Below are positions 1-6,939 of a stretch of DNA of 7,263 nt, piece after piece; positions within the stretch are counted from its first letter, which is position 1, and every line of letters begins with the position of its first letter. Source of the stretch: an uncultured Acinetobacter sp. (lineage in GTDB: Bacteria; Pseudomonadota; Gammaproteobacteria; Pseudomonadales; Moraxellaceae); NCBI GenBank assembly GCA_900766635.1, contig CAAFWA010000229.1:1-7263 (forward strand), read 5' to 3'. Both the position numbers and the translations under genes were made by a program. The notes beneath the pieces were generated by a model. That model made no database searches. It worked only from the letters and a program-made list of their open reading frames with translations, and was not told the origin of the DNA.

Positions 1-789
1 TGGCGTAAGTGCTTTGCCTAAATCATGTACCAACACAGCAAAACGTACATCAAGTGAATAATTGGCCTGACAGGCTTGTTGCAACGACATTAAAGTATGA
101 ATACCACAGTCGATTTCAGGGTGATATTCAGGGCGTTGCGGCACGCCAAACAGCGCATCAATTTCAGGGAATAAGACTTTGAGTGCTCCGCAACTACGCA
201 GCACTTCAAAATACACCTCAGCATTGGCCTCCATCAGGGCACGTGAGGTTTCTTTCCACACTCGCTCAGGGGTTAGGGCTTGCAATTCACCTGATGTACT
301 TAAGCTTTGCATCAGCGTTAAGGTTTCAGGAGCGACTTTAAAACCTAAAGCATGATAACGTGCAGCAAAACGTGCAATACGTAATACCCGTAGTGGATCT
401 TCAATAAAGGCATCCGACACATGTCTTAATAGCCTAAGCTCTAGATCACGTTGACCTTGATACGGATCATAAATTTGACCCTCGTCATCCATGGCCATGG
501 CATTGATGGTTAAATCACGCCGAATTAAATCATCTTCTAAACTGACACTTGGGTCCGTATAGAACTCAAAACCATGATAGCCCATGCCTGCTTTGCGTTC
601 GGTACGCGCAAGCGCATATTCTTCTTTTGTTTTAGGATGTAGAAAAACAGGAAAATCCTTGCCAACCGGTTCAAAGCCATTGGCAAGCATCTGTTGGGGG
701 GTTGCCCCCACCACCACATAATCTTTTTCGTGATAGGGGTGTCCGAGCAATTGATCTCGTACTGCGCCGCCTACTAAATAAACTTGCAT
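1..789 (-). CDS. cca: Multifunctional CCA-adding tRNA nucleotidyltransferase, C-terminus cut by window edge
   Basis: Adds or repairs the 3'-terminal CCA of tRNAs in the cytoplasm, using CTP and ATP. The window holds the first 263 residues; E. coli Cca has about 412, so roughly the last 150 are missing. Visible motifs in order: GGAVRD (7-12, class II nucleotidyltransferase), EKDYVVVG (21-28, metal-binding acids E21 and D23), RRDLTINA (90-97), [16 protein letters not shown] (130-145, nucleotide-recognition neck), and HDLGK (255-259, the HD phosphohydrolase domain found in the gammaproteobacterial enzyme). Nearly the whole fragment aligns by eye with E. coli Cca. E. coli has D at residue 21 where this protein has E, a conservative change. 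The ATG at 789 gives the canonical N-terminus [12 protein letters not shown] and has AGAGG seven bases upstream, but that AGAGG lies inside the arm of a hairpin. The gene follows maeB on the same strand. Identity is clear; regulation is inferred. Confidence 0.97.
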   Translation of the reverse strand, partial: MQVYLVGGAVRDQLLGHPYHEKDYVVVGATPQQMLANGFEPVGKDFPVFLHPKTKEEYALARTERKAGMGYHGFEFYTDPSVSLEDDLIRRDLTINAMAMDDEGQIYDPYQGQRDLELRLLRHVSDAFIEDPLRVLRIARFAARYHALGFKVAPETLTLMQSLSTSGELQALTPERVWKETSRALMEANAEVYFEVLRSCGALKVLFPEIDALFGVPQRPEYHPEIDCGIHTLMSLQQACQANYSLDVRFAVLVHDLGKALTP

Positions 790-792
790 GAA

Positions 793-837
793 AAAACCTC
801 TATTCTTGCGGCAATCATGCAACAGAATAGAGGTTTT
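793..837 (-). terminator. Long hairpin between maeB and cca: maeB terminator that overlaps the cca ribosome binding site
   Basis: A 13-bp perfect stem pairs AAAACCTCTATTC (793-805) with GAATAGAGGTTTT (825-837). It extends by TTGC/GCAA (806-809 with 819-822) past a 2-base bulge, leaving a 9-base loop. On the minus strand it begins 35 bases after the maeB stop, and its distal arm runs into six Ts (791-796), as in an intrinsic terminator. The same arm carries AGAGG, the only good Shine-Dalgarno for cca, seven bases before its ATG. In a read-through transcript the cca ribosome binding site would be paired. The hairpin itself is seen directly; termination and translational masking are inferred. 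Confidence 0.8.
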
Positions 838-872
838 CTCAAGTCAAGAAAGTGCCTTTTCAAGCATTTCCT

Positions 873-3152
873 TTATAGGGCTTCTTGCTCAGCTTGCTGA
901 ATTTCAGCCACAGTTAATGCTGTCATATTCACCACGCGGCGTGTAGTCGCTGTTGGTGTTAAAATATGCACAGGTTTTGCTGCACCTAACAAGATTGGGC
1001 CAATGGTAACGTTATTGCCTGAAGTTGCTTTTAGCAAGTTAAACGAGATATTGGCTGCATCCAAGTTTGGCATGATCAGTAAGTTTGCTGAACCTTTAAA
1101 GCGTGAGTTCGGGAATGCGAACTGACGAATATTTTCATCCAAGGCTGCATCAGCATGCATTTCACCTTCCACTTCGAGCTCAGGTGCAATCTCAGCTAAC
1201 AAGTCAAACACTTTACGCATTTTTTGTGCGCTTGGATCATTTTGATCTGAACCAAAACTTGAATGAGACACTAAAGCCACACGTGGTGTCATACCAAAAC
1301 GACGCACTTCTTCAGCCGCTAAAATCGTCATTTCAGCCAACTGTTCAGCAGTTGGGTTACGGTTAATGTAGGTGTCGGCAATAAACAAGTTACGATCTTC
1401 AAGCATTAATGCATTTAAAGTAAAGAACGTGTTATGACCTTCTTTTAGACCAATAATGTTTTTCACAAAGTCTAAGTGAATGTCATAGCTTGAGTACGTA
1501 CCACAGAGCATACCGTCTGCTAAACCGTGACGAACCAACATTGAAGCAATTAAGGTCGAACGACGACGCGCTTCACGTTGTGCATACTCAGGGGTTACAC
1601 CTTTACGCTGCATAATGGTGTAGTAATCATCGGCGAATTTTTCGTAATCCGGATTTTTCTCTTGGTCAACAATTGTGATATTCACGCCATTTTCCAAACG
1701 TAAGCCTAACTTTTTAATGTTGGCTTCAATCACCGCAGTACGACCGACCAAGATTGGTTTTGCTAAATCTTCATCTACTGCAATTTGCACAGCACGCAGT
1801 ACACGTAAATCTTCACCCTCAGCATAAGCAATGCGTTTTGGATCAGTTTTCGCTTGTGCAAAGATTGGCTTCATCATAAACGCTGAGTTATACACAAACT
1901 CAGATAAGCGTTGACGATAAACCGAAAAATCTTCGATTGGACGAGTCGCTACGCCTGAATCCATCGCAGCTTTTGCAACTGCTGGCGCAATTTCTAAAAT
2001 TAAGCGTTGATCAAGTGGACGAGGAATTAAGTATTCACGACCAAATGATGCTGATTTCTCACCATAAGAAGCGGCATCTGCTTCAACATGCGCCATACGA
2101 GCAATCGCATGGACGCAGGCAATTTTCATCTCTTCATTGATGGTGGTTGCACCCACATCTAAAGCACCACGGAAAATATACGGGAAGCACAGCGCATTAT
2201 TCACTTGGTTTGGATAATCCGAGCGACCTGTGGCCATAATCACGTCATCACGAGCAGCATGTGCGTGTTCTGGTAAAATTTCAGGATCTGGATTGGCAAG
2301 GGCAAAGATAATCGGATCTTTGGCCATTTGTTTAACCATGTCTTGGCTTAAAATACCTGCGGCAGATAAACCTAAGAACATGTCTGCACCTGCCATTACA
2401 TCAGCAAGTTGCGTGCCTTGAATATCTTGTACATAGCGTTTTTTCGATTCATCTAAGCCTGTACGTTGTGTAGTCAGCAAGCCACGTGAATCGGCAACGA
2501 TGATATTTTCTTTTTTCGCACCTAAAGCGCAGAGTAAATCAAGGCAAGACAATGCAGCCGCACCTGCACCTGAGGCAACAATTTTGATCTCATCAATCTT
2601 TTTGCCATTGAGTTGTAGGGCATTGAGTAATGCTGAACCTACAATAATTGACGTACCGTGTTGGTCATCATGGAACACAGGAATGTTCATGCGTTCACGG
2701 AGTTTTTGCTCGATGTAGAAGCACTCTGGCGCTTTAATGTCTTCTAAGTTAATACCACCAAAGGTTGGTTCAAGTGCTGCAACAATATCGACGATTTTGT
2801 CTGGATCATTTTCAGCAATTTCGATGTCAAAAACGTCAACACCGGCAAACTTTTTAAATAAAACCCCTTTACCTTCCATCACAGGTTTAGAGGCCAATGG
2901 ACCAATATTACCTAAACCAAGGACCGCAGTACCGTTACTGACCACTGCAACAAGGTTACCACGAGCGGTATACAATGCAGCTTTTGACGGATCACGTTCA
3001 ATCTCTAAACATGGTGCAGCAACACCTGGTGAATAAGCCAAAGCTAAGTCGTGTTGGTTGATCAGTTGTTTACTTGGTGTAACGCTGATTTTCCCTGGGG
3101 TTGGGAATTCATGATAGTACAAAGCTTGCTGTTTTAATGATTGATCGTCCAT
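873..3152 (-). CDS. maeB: NADP-dependent malic enzyme, MaeB type (malic enzyme fused to a phosphotransacetylase-like domain)
   Basis: Oxidatively decarboxylates malate to pyruvate with reduction of NADP+, supplying NADPH and pyruvate during growth on C4 acids or acetate. The protein is 759 aa, the same length as E. coli MaeB. Residues 1 to about 425 form the malic enzyme part: LAYSPGVA (38-45, catalytic Y40), MEGKGVLFK (92-100, catalytic K95), metal ligands at LED (136-138) and FHDDQHGT (160-167), the nucleotide-binding loop ASGAGAAA (193-200), and ANPDPE (286-291). Residues about 430-759 are a phosphotransacetylase-like (PTA_PTB) domain. In MaeB this domain is regarded as regulatory, responding to acetyl-CoA, rather than catalytic. 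The ATG at 3152 gives the expected N-terminus; the upstream Shine-Dalgarno is weak (GAGA about 6 bases before). It is preceded by a long non-coding stretch and followed by a terminator hairpin, so it is probably its own transcription unit. No frame disruption is seen. Confidence 0.97.
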   Translation of the reverse strand: MDDQSLKQQALYYHEFPTPGKISVTPSKQLINQHDLALAYSPGVAAPCLEIERDPSKAALYTARGNLVAVVSNGTAVLGLGNIGPLASKPVMEGKGVLFKKFAGVDVFDIEIAENDPDKIVDIVAALEPTFGGINLEDIKAPECFYIEQKLRERMNIPVFHDDQHGTSIIVGSALLNALQLNGKKIDEIKIVASGAGAAALSCLDLLCALGAKKENIIVADSRGLLTTQRTGLDESKKRYVQDIQGTQLADVMAGADMFLGLSAAGILSQDMVKQMAKDPIIFALANPDPEILPEHAHAARDDVIMATGRSDYPNQVNNALCFPYIFRGALDVGATTINEEMKIACVHAIARMAHVEADAASYGEKSASFGREYLIPRPLDQRLILEIAPAVAKAAMDSGVATRPIEDFSVYRQRLSEFVYNSAFMMKPIFAQAKTDPKRIAYAEGEDLRVLRAVQIAVDEDLAKPILVGRTAVIEANIKKLGLRLENGVNITIVDQEKNPDYEKFADDYYTIMQRKGVTPEYAQREARRRSTLIASMLVRHGLADGMLCGTYSSYDIHLDFVKNIIGLKEGHNTFFTLNALMLEDRNLFIADTYINRNPTAEQLAEMTILAAEEVRRFGMTPRVALVSHSSFGSDQNDPSAQKMRKVFDLLAEIAPELEVEGEMHADAALDENIRQFAFPNSRFKGSANLLIMPNLDAANISFNLLKATSGNNVTIGPILLGAAKPVHILTPTATTRRVVNMTALTVAEIQQAEQEAL

Positions 3153-3218
3153 TTGAATCTCGTTTTACCTTAAAGTTGCCGACCAGACAGGCTGGTGGTG
3201 TTTGACCAAATTTCATCG

Positions 3219-3227
3219 AATATAACA
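3219..3227 (-). promoter_or_regulatory. Candidate proximal maeB promoter (extended -10)
   Basis: On the minus strand TGTTATATT reads as an extended -10 (TG, one base, then TATATT at 3224-3219), with no convincing -35. It would start transcription near 3212, giving a leader of about 60 bases before the maeB ATG. That leader contains a small hairpin, ACCAG/CTGGT at 3182-3196. A 7-bp dyad abuts the element upstream. The assignment is by consensus match only. Confidence 0.4.
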
Positions 3228-3246
3228 TTAGTCATGGGCGACTAAT
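3227..3246. promoter_or_regulatory. Perfect dyad overlapping the candidate maeB promoter, possible operator
   Basis: ATTAGTC (3227-3233) and GACTAAT (3240-3246) are perfect inverted 7-mers separated by six bases. The centre-to-centre distance is 13 bases, a little over one helical turn. The right edge of the extended -10 (TG) falls inside one arm, so a dimeric regulator bound here would touch the promoter. No Ts follow it in either direction, so it is not a terminator. The regulator is unknown, and the dyad could be chance in AT-rich DNA. Confidence 0.4.
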
Positions 3247-3306
3247 AGCCAATAATGCTGCTTTTATAACCAAACTTAGAGCTTGAGAAGATCAATTAAG
3301 AGTTAA

Positions 3307-3335
3307 ATTATATAAAATGCACTGTATAAATCTAA
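3307..3335 (-). promoter_or_regulatory. Candidate distal maeB promoter
   Basis: A perfect minus-strand TATAAT (3312-3307) lies 17 bases after a weak -35, TTAGAT (3335-3330), within very AT-rich DNA. It would give a leader of about 150 bases for maeB. Chance TATAAT matches are common at this composition, so this is an alternative to the proximal promoter, not a firm call. Confidence 0.3.
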
Positions 3336-3678
3336 GTTATTATTTTTATAAATATTTTTTTTGATTGGCTTTAAACAATCATGCAAAATTGTTTGCAGTA
3401 TAAACAATGCCATAGGCTGTAAATAGCATTTTTAGACTAAAGTCTTTGTAGGGATTGGGATTTTTACTGTTAAAAAAATAAAAGCGGTCTATGGGTGCAC
3501 ATGAAACGATACATCATAAGAATGAAAGCATACATGCTTGGTATAGTGCGACAGACCTTATATTTCAGTACTCAAGTGCAGTAAGGCATGAATCGATGCC
3601 AATCTTAAGTCAAAATAAGTCTTAAGCAAGTGACGCTAGATGACATGATGCTCAAGGTAAATCTAATATTTTGAACAT
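3336..3678. other. Gene-free stretch upstream of maeB with short palindromes and a possible plus-strand small RNA
   Basis: No convincing protein gene is present. A 44-codon plus-strand frame (3491-3625) lacks a good ribosome binding site and resembles nothing I recognise. Structured elements seen are: the palindrome AGACT-AA-AGTCT (3434-3445); the palindrome AAGCAT-AC-ATGCTT (3526-3539); two copies of TCTTAAG (3603-3609 and 3620-3626); and a small hairpin GGCAT/ATGCC (3585-3600). A plus-strand extended -10, TGGTATAGT (3539-3547), points toward the hairpin terminator at 3681-3706. This could delimit a transcript of about 150 bases starting near 3554. That transcript is a hypothesis only. Confidence 0.3.
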
Positions 3679-3680
3679 AA

Positions 3681-3706
3681 AAAAAGCAGCCTTGAGGCTG
3701 CTTTTT
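3681..3706 (-). terminator. Intrinsic terminator of rsmE (potentially bidirectional)
   Basis: A perfect 11-bp stem joins AAAAAGCAGCC (3681-3691) to GGCTGCTTTTT (3696-3706) with a 4-base loop. On the minus strand it starts 14 bases after the rsmE stop and ends in seven Ts (3685-3679). It therefore closes the ahcY-metF-rsmE block. On the plus strand it ends in five Ts, so it could also stop a transcript arriving from the gene-free stretch to its left. Confidence 0.9.
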
Positions 3707-3719
3707 GGAATAGTTTGAC

Positions 3720-4436
3720 TTAATCAGCAAAGTGATAATTAAGGATGGATAAGGCCACCACAGGTGCAGTTTCTGTACGTAAAACACGACGTCCAATACA
3801 CCAATTGACAAAGCCGTTGGCATTGGCAGAGGCAATCTCGGCGTCACTTAAACCACCCTCAGGTCCAATGAGTAACGCCAAATCTGGTGTGGCTTGTGTT
3901 AACACATTGATTTGATCTTTATTGGGTGCAAGCACAAGTTTGGTGGCAGGTAATTCAGTTTCGAGCCATTGTTCAAGTGGCAATGGGGCTAAAATTTTAG
4001 GCACAACATTTAAGCCACATTGCTCACATGCTGCAATCGCTACCCCTTGCCAATGATCTAATTTCTTTTGATCACGGTCGTATTTTAAGCGCATTTCACA
4101 GCGTTCTGAGGTGAGCAATTGAATATGTGAAACCCCCAATTCCACCGCTTTTTGAATGGCATAATCCATGCGATCGCCTTTACTCATCACTTGACCAAGT
4201 AAAGCATGAAACGCAGGGGTACGATTATCAGGGTTAAAACTGATGACCTGAACACGTGCCGTTTTTTTAGCAACCTCAATCAGTTCCACTTGATATTCGC
4301 CACCTTGTCCATTAAACAATGTGGCTGTGTCACCGACTTGAGCACGGAGTACTTTACACCAATGATGAAACACGGTTTCGGTTAAATCGGCAGACGTATC
4401 AACCGTTAACGTCGCTTCCATATAAAAACGTGGCAT
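3720..4436 (-). CDS. rsmE: 16S rRNA (uracil-1498-N3)-methyltransferase RsmE
   Basis: A SPOUT-class methyltransferase that methylates N3 of U1498 in 16S rRNA using SAM and releases SAH. The protein is 238 aa, typical for the family. An N-terminal PUA-like RNA-binding part (about 1-70) has HHWCKVLR (24-31). The C-terminal trefoil-knot domain shows KGDRMDYAIQKAVELGV (86-102), SERCEMR (110-116), EQCG (138-141), LLIGPEGGLSDAEI (188-201) and RRVLRTETAPVVAL (216-229); the last two form the SAM-binding knot. At position 142 it has leucine where E. coli RsmE has arginine (EQCGRN). I chose the ATG at 4436, with GTGAG upstream, because it gives the conserved MPRFY start; a TTG six codons earlier adds no conserved sequence. 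It follows metF by 27 bases with no terminator between, so the two are probably co-transcribed. Confidence 0.95.
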   Translation of the reverse strand: MPRFYMEATLTVDTSADLTETVFHHWCKVLRAQVGDTATLFNGQGGEYQVELIEVAKKTARVQVISFNPDNRTPAFHALLGQVMSKGDRMDYAIQKAVELGVSHIQLLTSERCEMRLKYDRDQKKLDHWQGVAIAACEQCGLNVVPKILAPLPLEQWLETELPATKLVLAPNKDQINVLTQATPDLALLIGPEGGLSDAEIASANANGFVNWCIGRRVLRTETAPVVALSILNYHFAD

Positions 4437-4463
4437 AAAATACTCACTCAACAAATAATAAAA

Positions 4464-5300
4464 TTAAGCTAAACCTAAATCTTGAACCAATTGACGGGTT
4501 GGATCCGTGGTGTTCATGGTGTAAAAATGCAGACTTGGCGCACCACCTGCAATTAAACGTTCACAGAGTTTAACCACAACCTCATGACCAAACGCTTTAA
4601 TGCTCTCGGTATCATCACCATAAGTTGCCAATTGCTTACGAATCCAACGTGGAATTTCTGCACCCGTACCATCAGCAAAGCGAATTAAATTGCTGGCATT
4701 AGTAATTGGCATAATGCCCGGTGCCACAGGAATATTCACGCCTGCTTGAGTAATACGATCGACAAAATAGAAATACGCATCTGGATTAAAGAAGAACTGC
4801 GTTAATGCGGCATTGGCACCTGCATTGGCCTTGTCGCAAAAGCGTTGAATATCTAAATCAAAGCTATCCGCTTGTGGATGCATTTCAGGATACGCTGCAA
4901 CTTCAATATGGAAGTGGTCGCCTGAATGTTCGCGAATGAAACGTACAAGATCAGTTGCATAAGGCAATTCACCTAAGCCCACTTGACCTGAAGGTAAGTC
5001 ACCACGAAGCGCAACAATACGATCGATGCCTTGAGATTTATATAAATCAAGCAGTTCAGCAATACGTTCTTTGCTATCACCAATACAAGACAGGTGAGGA
5101 GCAACAGGCGTACCTTTACCATTAAAATCAGCTAAGGTTGAAAGTGTACGTTCACGTGTAGAACCACCTGCACCATAAGTCACAGAGAAAAATTCTGGAT
5201 TTAACAGTTGTAGTTCTTGATGCACGACTTTGAGCTTTTCTGCGCCTGCATCAGTTTTGGTTGGGAAAAATTCAAATGAAATTGGAATCTGTTTTGACAT
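4464..5300 (-). CDS. metF: 5,10-methylenetetrahydrofolate reductase MetF
   Basis: A cytoplasmic FAD enzyme that reduces 5,10-methylene-THF to 5-methyl-THF, the methyl donor for methionine synthase. The protein is 278 aa, a single TIM-barrel domain of the short bacterial type with no regulatory domain. Visible family motifs: SFEFFPTK (8-15, with the catalytic-type E10), VTYGAGGS (40-47), ALRGD (97-101, with the flavin-contacting aspartate D101), YPEMHPQA (137-144), TQFFFN (167-172) and PGIMPI (194-199). The ATG at 5300 has AAGGA seven bases upstream and gives the usual N-terminus; a GTG further upstream lies in the terminator region and is unlikely. It sits between ahcY and rsmE on the same strand. 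A strong hairpin separates it from ahcY, and I see no convincing promoter in the 42 bases between. Expression therefore probably depends on read-through or a weak local promoter. Confidence 0.96.
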   Translation of the reverse strand: MSKQIPISFEFFPTKTDAGAEKLKVVHQELQLLNPEFFSVTYGAGGSTRERTLSTLADFNGKGTPVAPHLSCIGDSKERIAELLDLYKSQGIDRIVALRGDLPSGQVGLGELPYATDLVRFIREHSGDHFHIEVAAYPEMHPQADSFDLDIQRFCDKANAGANAALTQFFFNPDAYFYFVDRITQAGVNIPVAPGIMPITNASNLIRFADGTGAEIPRWIRKQLATYGDDTESIKAFGHEVVVKLCERLIAGGAPSLHFYTMNTTDPTRQLVQDLGLA

Positions 5301-5342
5301 ATTTAAATCCTTTGTACTTATAAATGTGAATAAACAACAAAG

Positions 5343-5367
5343 AAAAGCAGGCACGAGGCCTGCTTTT
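5343..5367 (-). terminator. Hairpin terminator or attenuator between ahcY and metF
   Basis: A perfect 10-bp stem joins AAAAGCAGGC (5343-5352) to GCCTGCTTTT (5358-5367), with a 5-base loop. It begins 9 bases after the ahcY stop. On the minus strand the distal arm ends in TTTT followed by CTTTGTTG, a somewhat interrupted U tract, so termination may be partial. That would set a high ahcY to metF ratio within one operon. The structure is seen directly; partial read-through is inferred. Confidence 0.8.
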
Positions 5368-5376
5368 GATCAGTGC

Positions 5377-6759
5377 TTAGTATTTATAAGCATCAGATTT
5401 AAATGGACCTTCAACAGGAACACCTAAGTAGTCGGCTTGTTCTTGCGTTAATTGAGTCAGAACACCACCAAAACCTGCAACCATTGCTGCTGCAACTTCT
5501 TCATCTAATTTCTTAGGAATAAGCTCTACACGGATTTTCGCTGCTTTTTCCTCTTCAGGAAGATCAGCAAATTTTTCAGCAAATAAGTGCATTTGACCTA
5601 AAACTTGGTTTGCAAAAGAACCATCCATAATACGTGATGGGTGACCTGTTGCATTACCTAAGTTTACAAGGCGACCTTCAGATAACAAGATTAAATAATC
5701 GTTTTCGTCTTCTGAACGATACACTTGGTGAACTTGAGGTTTAACTTCAACCCACTTGTAACCACGTAGGTAAGCAGTGTCAATTTCAGTGTCAAAGTGA
5801 CCGATGTTACATACCACTGCACCCGCTTTTAATGAATCAAGCATCGCAGCGTCACATACGTGGTAGTTCCCTGTTGTTGTTACCACAAGATCAGTATTTT
5901 GAAGAAGCTCAAGATTCACATCTTCTTTTTTACCTGTTTGTACACCATTTTTGTATGGAGAAACCACTTCGTAACCATCCATACATGCTTGCATTGCACA
6001 GATTGGGTCAACTTCAGTGACACGTACAATCATACCTTCTTGACGAAGTGATTGTGCAGAACCTTTACCAACGTCACCGTAACCAATCACAAGAGCACGA
6101 CGACCAGATAACAACATATCTGTACCACGTTTGATGGCATCGTTTAGAGAGTGACGGCAACCGTATTTGTTGTCATTTTTAGATTTAGTCACAGAGTCAT
6201 TTACGTTGATTGCAGGCACTTTTAATGTACCGTCACGGTGCATTTCATACAGACGTTGAACACCTGTTGTGGTTTCTTCTGTAATGCCGTGGATTTTAGC
6301 AATCACTTCAGGATATTTTTCATGAACAAGTGCAGTTAAGTCACCGCCATCGTCCAGAATCATGTTGGCATCCCAAGGTTTGCCATTGACATTGATTTGT
6401 TGTTCTAAACACCATACGTATTCTTCTTCAGTTTCGCCTTTCCAAGCAAAAACAGGAATACCCGCAGCAGCAATTGCCGCAGCAGCGTGATCTTGAGTTG
6501 AGAAGATGTTACAAGATGTCCAACGAACTTCAGCGCCGAGTTCTACTAAAGTTTCAATTAAAACCGCAGTTTGGATTGTCATGTGGATACAACCCAAAAT
6601 TTTAGCGCCTGCAAGTGGTTTAGCTGCAGCATAACGCTTACGTAAACCCATTAGGGCTGGCATTTCAGCTTCTGCTAGTTTGATTTCTTTACGGCCAAAG
6701 TCCGCTAAAGTGATGTCTGCTACTTTGTAATCTGTAAATGAAGCATTAACCGCGTTCAT
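5377..6759 (-). CDS. ahcY: S-adenosylhomocysteine hydrolase (adenosylhomocysteinase)
   Basis: Reversibly splits SAH into adenosine and homocysteine, relieving inhibition of methyltransferases and feeding methionine resynthesis. It is cytoplasmic and carries tightly bound NAD+. The protein is 460 aa and complete. Substrate-domain residues: [10 protein letters not shown] (56-65, with H59), DDGGD (136-140), ITEETTTG (159-166) and [16 protein letters not shown] (187-202, including K192, D196 and C201). The NAD-binding Rossmann loop is GYGDVGKG (226-233). NIGHFD (318-323) and [11 protein letters not shown] (369-379) follow. The C-terminal tail KSDAYKY reaches into the neighbouring subunit's NAD site in this family. 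The ATG at 6759 is supported by a strong AAGGAG six bases upstream and by homology. The open frame continues 33 codons upstream into the structured leader, but that part is not protein-like. It is first in a block with metF and rsmE. Confidence 0.98.
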   Translation of the reverse strand: MNAVNASFTDYKVADITLADFGRKEIKLAEAEMPALMGLRKRYAAAKPLAGAKILGCIHMTIQTAVLIETLVELGAEVRWTSCNIFSTQDHAAAAIAAAGIPVFAWKGETEEEYVWCLEQQINVNGKPWDANMILDDGGDLTALVHEKYPEVIAKIHGITEETTTGVQRLYEMHRDGTLKVPAINVNDSVTKSKNDNKYGCRHSLNDAIKRGTDMLLSGRRALVIGYGDVGKGSAQSLRQEGMIVRVTEVDPICAMQACMDGYEVVSPYKNGVQTGKKEDVNLELLQNTDLVVTTTGNYHVCDAAMLDSLKAGAVVCNIGHFDTEIDTAYLRGYKWVEVKPQVHQVYRSEDENDYLILLSEGRLVNLGNATGHPSRIMDGSFANQVLGQMHLFAEKFADLPEEEKAAKIRVELIPKKLDEEVAAAMVAGFGGVLTQLTQEQADYLGVPVEGPFKSDAYKY

Positions 6760-6765
6760 CACGAT

Positions 6766-6771
6766 CTCCTT
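6766..6771 (-). promoter_or_regulatory. Strong Shine-Dalgarno of ahcY
   Basis: AAGGAG lies six bases before the ATG at 6759 and fixes the start of ahcY against the longer open frame. The bases just downstream, GATCGT (6766-6761), are complementary to ACGATC (6845-6840) at the 3' edge of riboswitch stem P1. This offers a possible way for the leader to control initiation. Confidence 0.85.
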
Positions 6772-6803
6772 ACTAGAAAAAAATAATTGATCATTCAGTT
6801 CGC

Positions 6804-6901
6804 GGATGCCGTTGTTGGTCTGTTTAGAAAAAACAAACCGATCGTCGAGCCTGGCCAATCTTACATTTAGTGCCTGTAGATCAGTCGCAGCATCCCTCGA
6901 C
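6804..6901 (-). promoter_or_regulatory. SAH riboswitch (S-adenosylhomocysteine-sensing leader of ahcY)
   Basis: The minus-strand leader has the characteristic pieces of the SAH riboswitch class (Rfam RF01057 as I remember it) in the right order. P1 is GTCGAG (6901-6896) with CTCGAC (6849-6844). Next comes the core GATGCTGCGAC (6894-6884). P2 (6884-6876 with 6864-6855, one bulged A) follows, then CCAGGCTCGA (6854-6845). An optional 9-bp hairpin (6839-6831 with 6825-6817) is next, and finally AACAACGGCATCC (6816-6804). GGATGCT (6895-6889) pairs with GGCATCC (6810-6804) to form the pseudoknot. It lies between the ahcY promoter and ahcY, where this class turns expression on when SAH accumulates. 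Family match and fold were judged by eye; ligand response is established for the class, not shown here. Confidence 0.9.
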
Positions 6902-6910
6902 TAGGGCAGT

Positions 6911-6939
6911 ATTGTACTTGGATTTGCGTTTTGTTCCAA
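6911..6939 (-). promoter_or_regulatory. Sigma-70-type promoter of ahcY
   Basis: On the minus strand TTGGAA (6939-6934) and TACAAT (6916-6911) are separated by exactly 17 bases, each close to consensus. Transcription would start near 6904, so the RNA begins only a few bases before riboswitch stem P1, as expected for a riboswitch-controlled leader. The -35 overlaps a candidate -35 for the divergent plus-strand gene. Confidence 0.75.

Noticed and set aside
537..719. 60-codon minus-strand frame inside cca
   Set aside because: It lies wholly within the unambiguous cca coding sequence in another frame.
2737..3036. 99-codon plus-strand frame antisense to maeB
   Set aside because: It mirrors a strongly conserved malic enzyme domain; antisense open frames of this size are common, and there is no promoter or ribosome binding site support.
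3434..3539. Short palindromes as mobile element ends or a CRISPR-like array
   Set aside because: The palindromes differ from each other, are not regularly spaced, and have no adjacent transposase, target duplication or repeat-spacer pattern.
3491..3625. 44-codon plus-strand frame starting MGAHETIHHK
   Set aside because: No convincing ribosome binding site, no recognisable motif, and such a length is expected by chance in a 567-base gap. It also crosses the palindrome at 3526-3539.
3605..3847. 80-codon minus-strand frame across the end of rsmE
   Set aside because: It overlaps the rsmE 3' end and its terminator in another frame and encodes no recognisable protein.
4437..4454. Six-codon extension of RsmE from a TTG
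   Set aside because: The ATG at 4436 gives the conserved start and is well placed after GTGAG.
5301..5354. 18-codon extension of MetF from a GTG
   Set aside because: It starts inside the loop of the ahcY terminator, and MSKQIPISFEFFP at 5300 is the normal MetF beginning with a good AAGGA.
6776..6794. Intrinsic terminator before ahcY at the seven-T run
   Set aside because: The bases before the T run (GAATGATCAATTA) form no GC-rich stem, so a rho-independent terminator is not supported.
6760..6858. 33-codon N-terminal extension of AhcY from a TTG start
   Set aside because: It overlaps the riboswitch stems and Shine-Dalgarno, has no similarity to the family N-terminus, and the ATG at 6759 has a near-perfect ribosome binding site.
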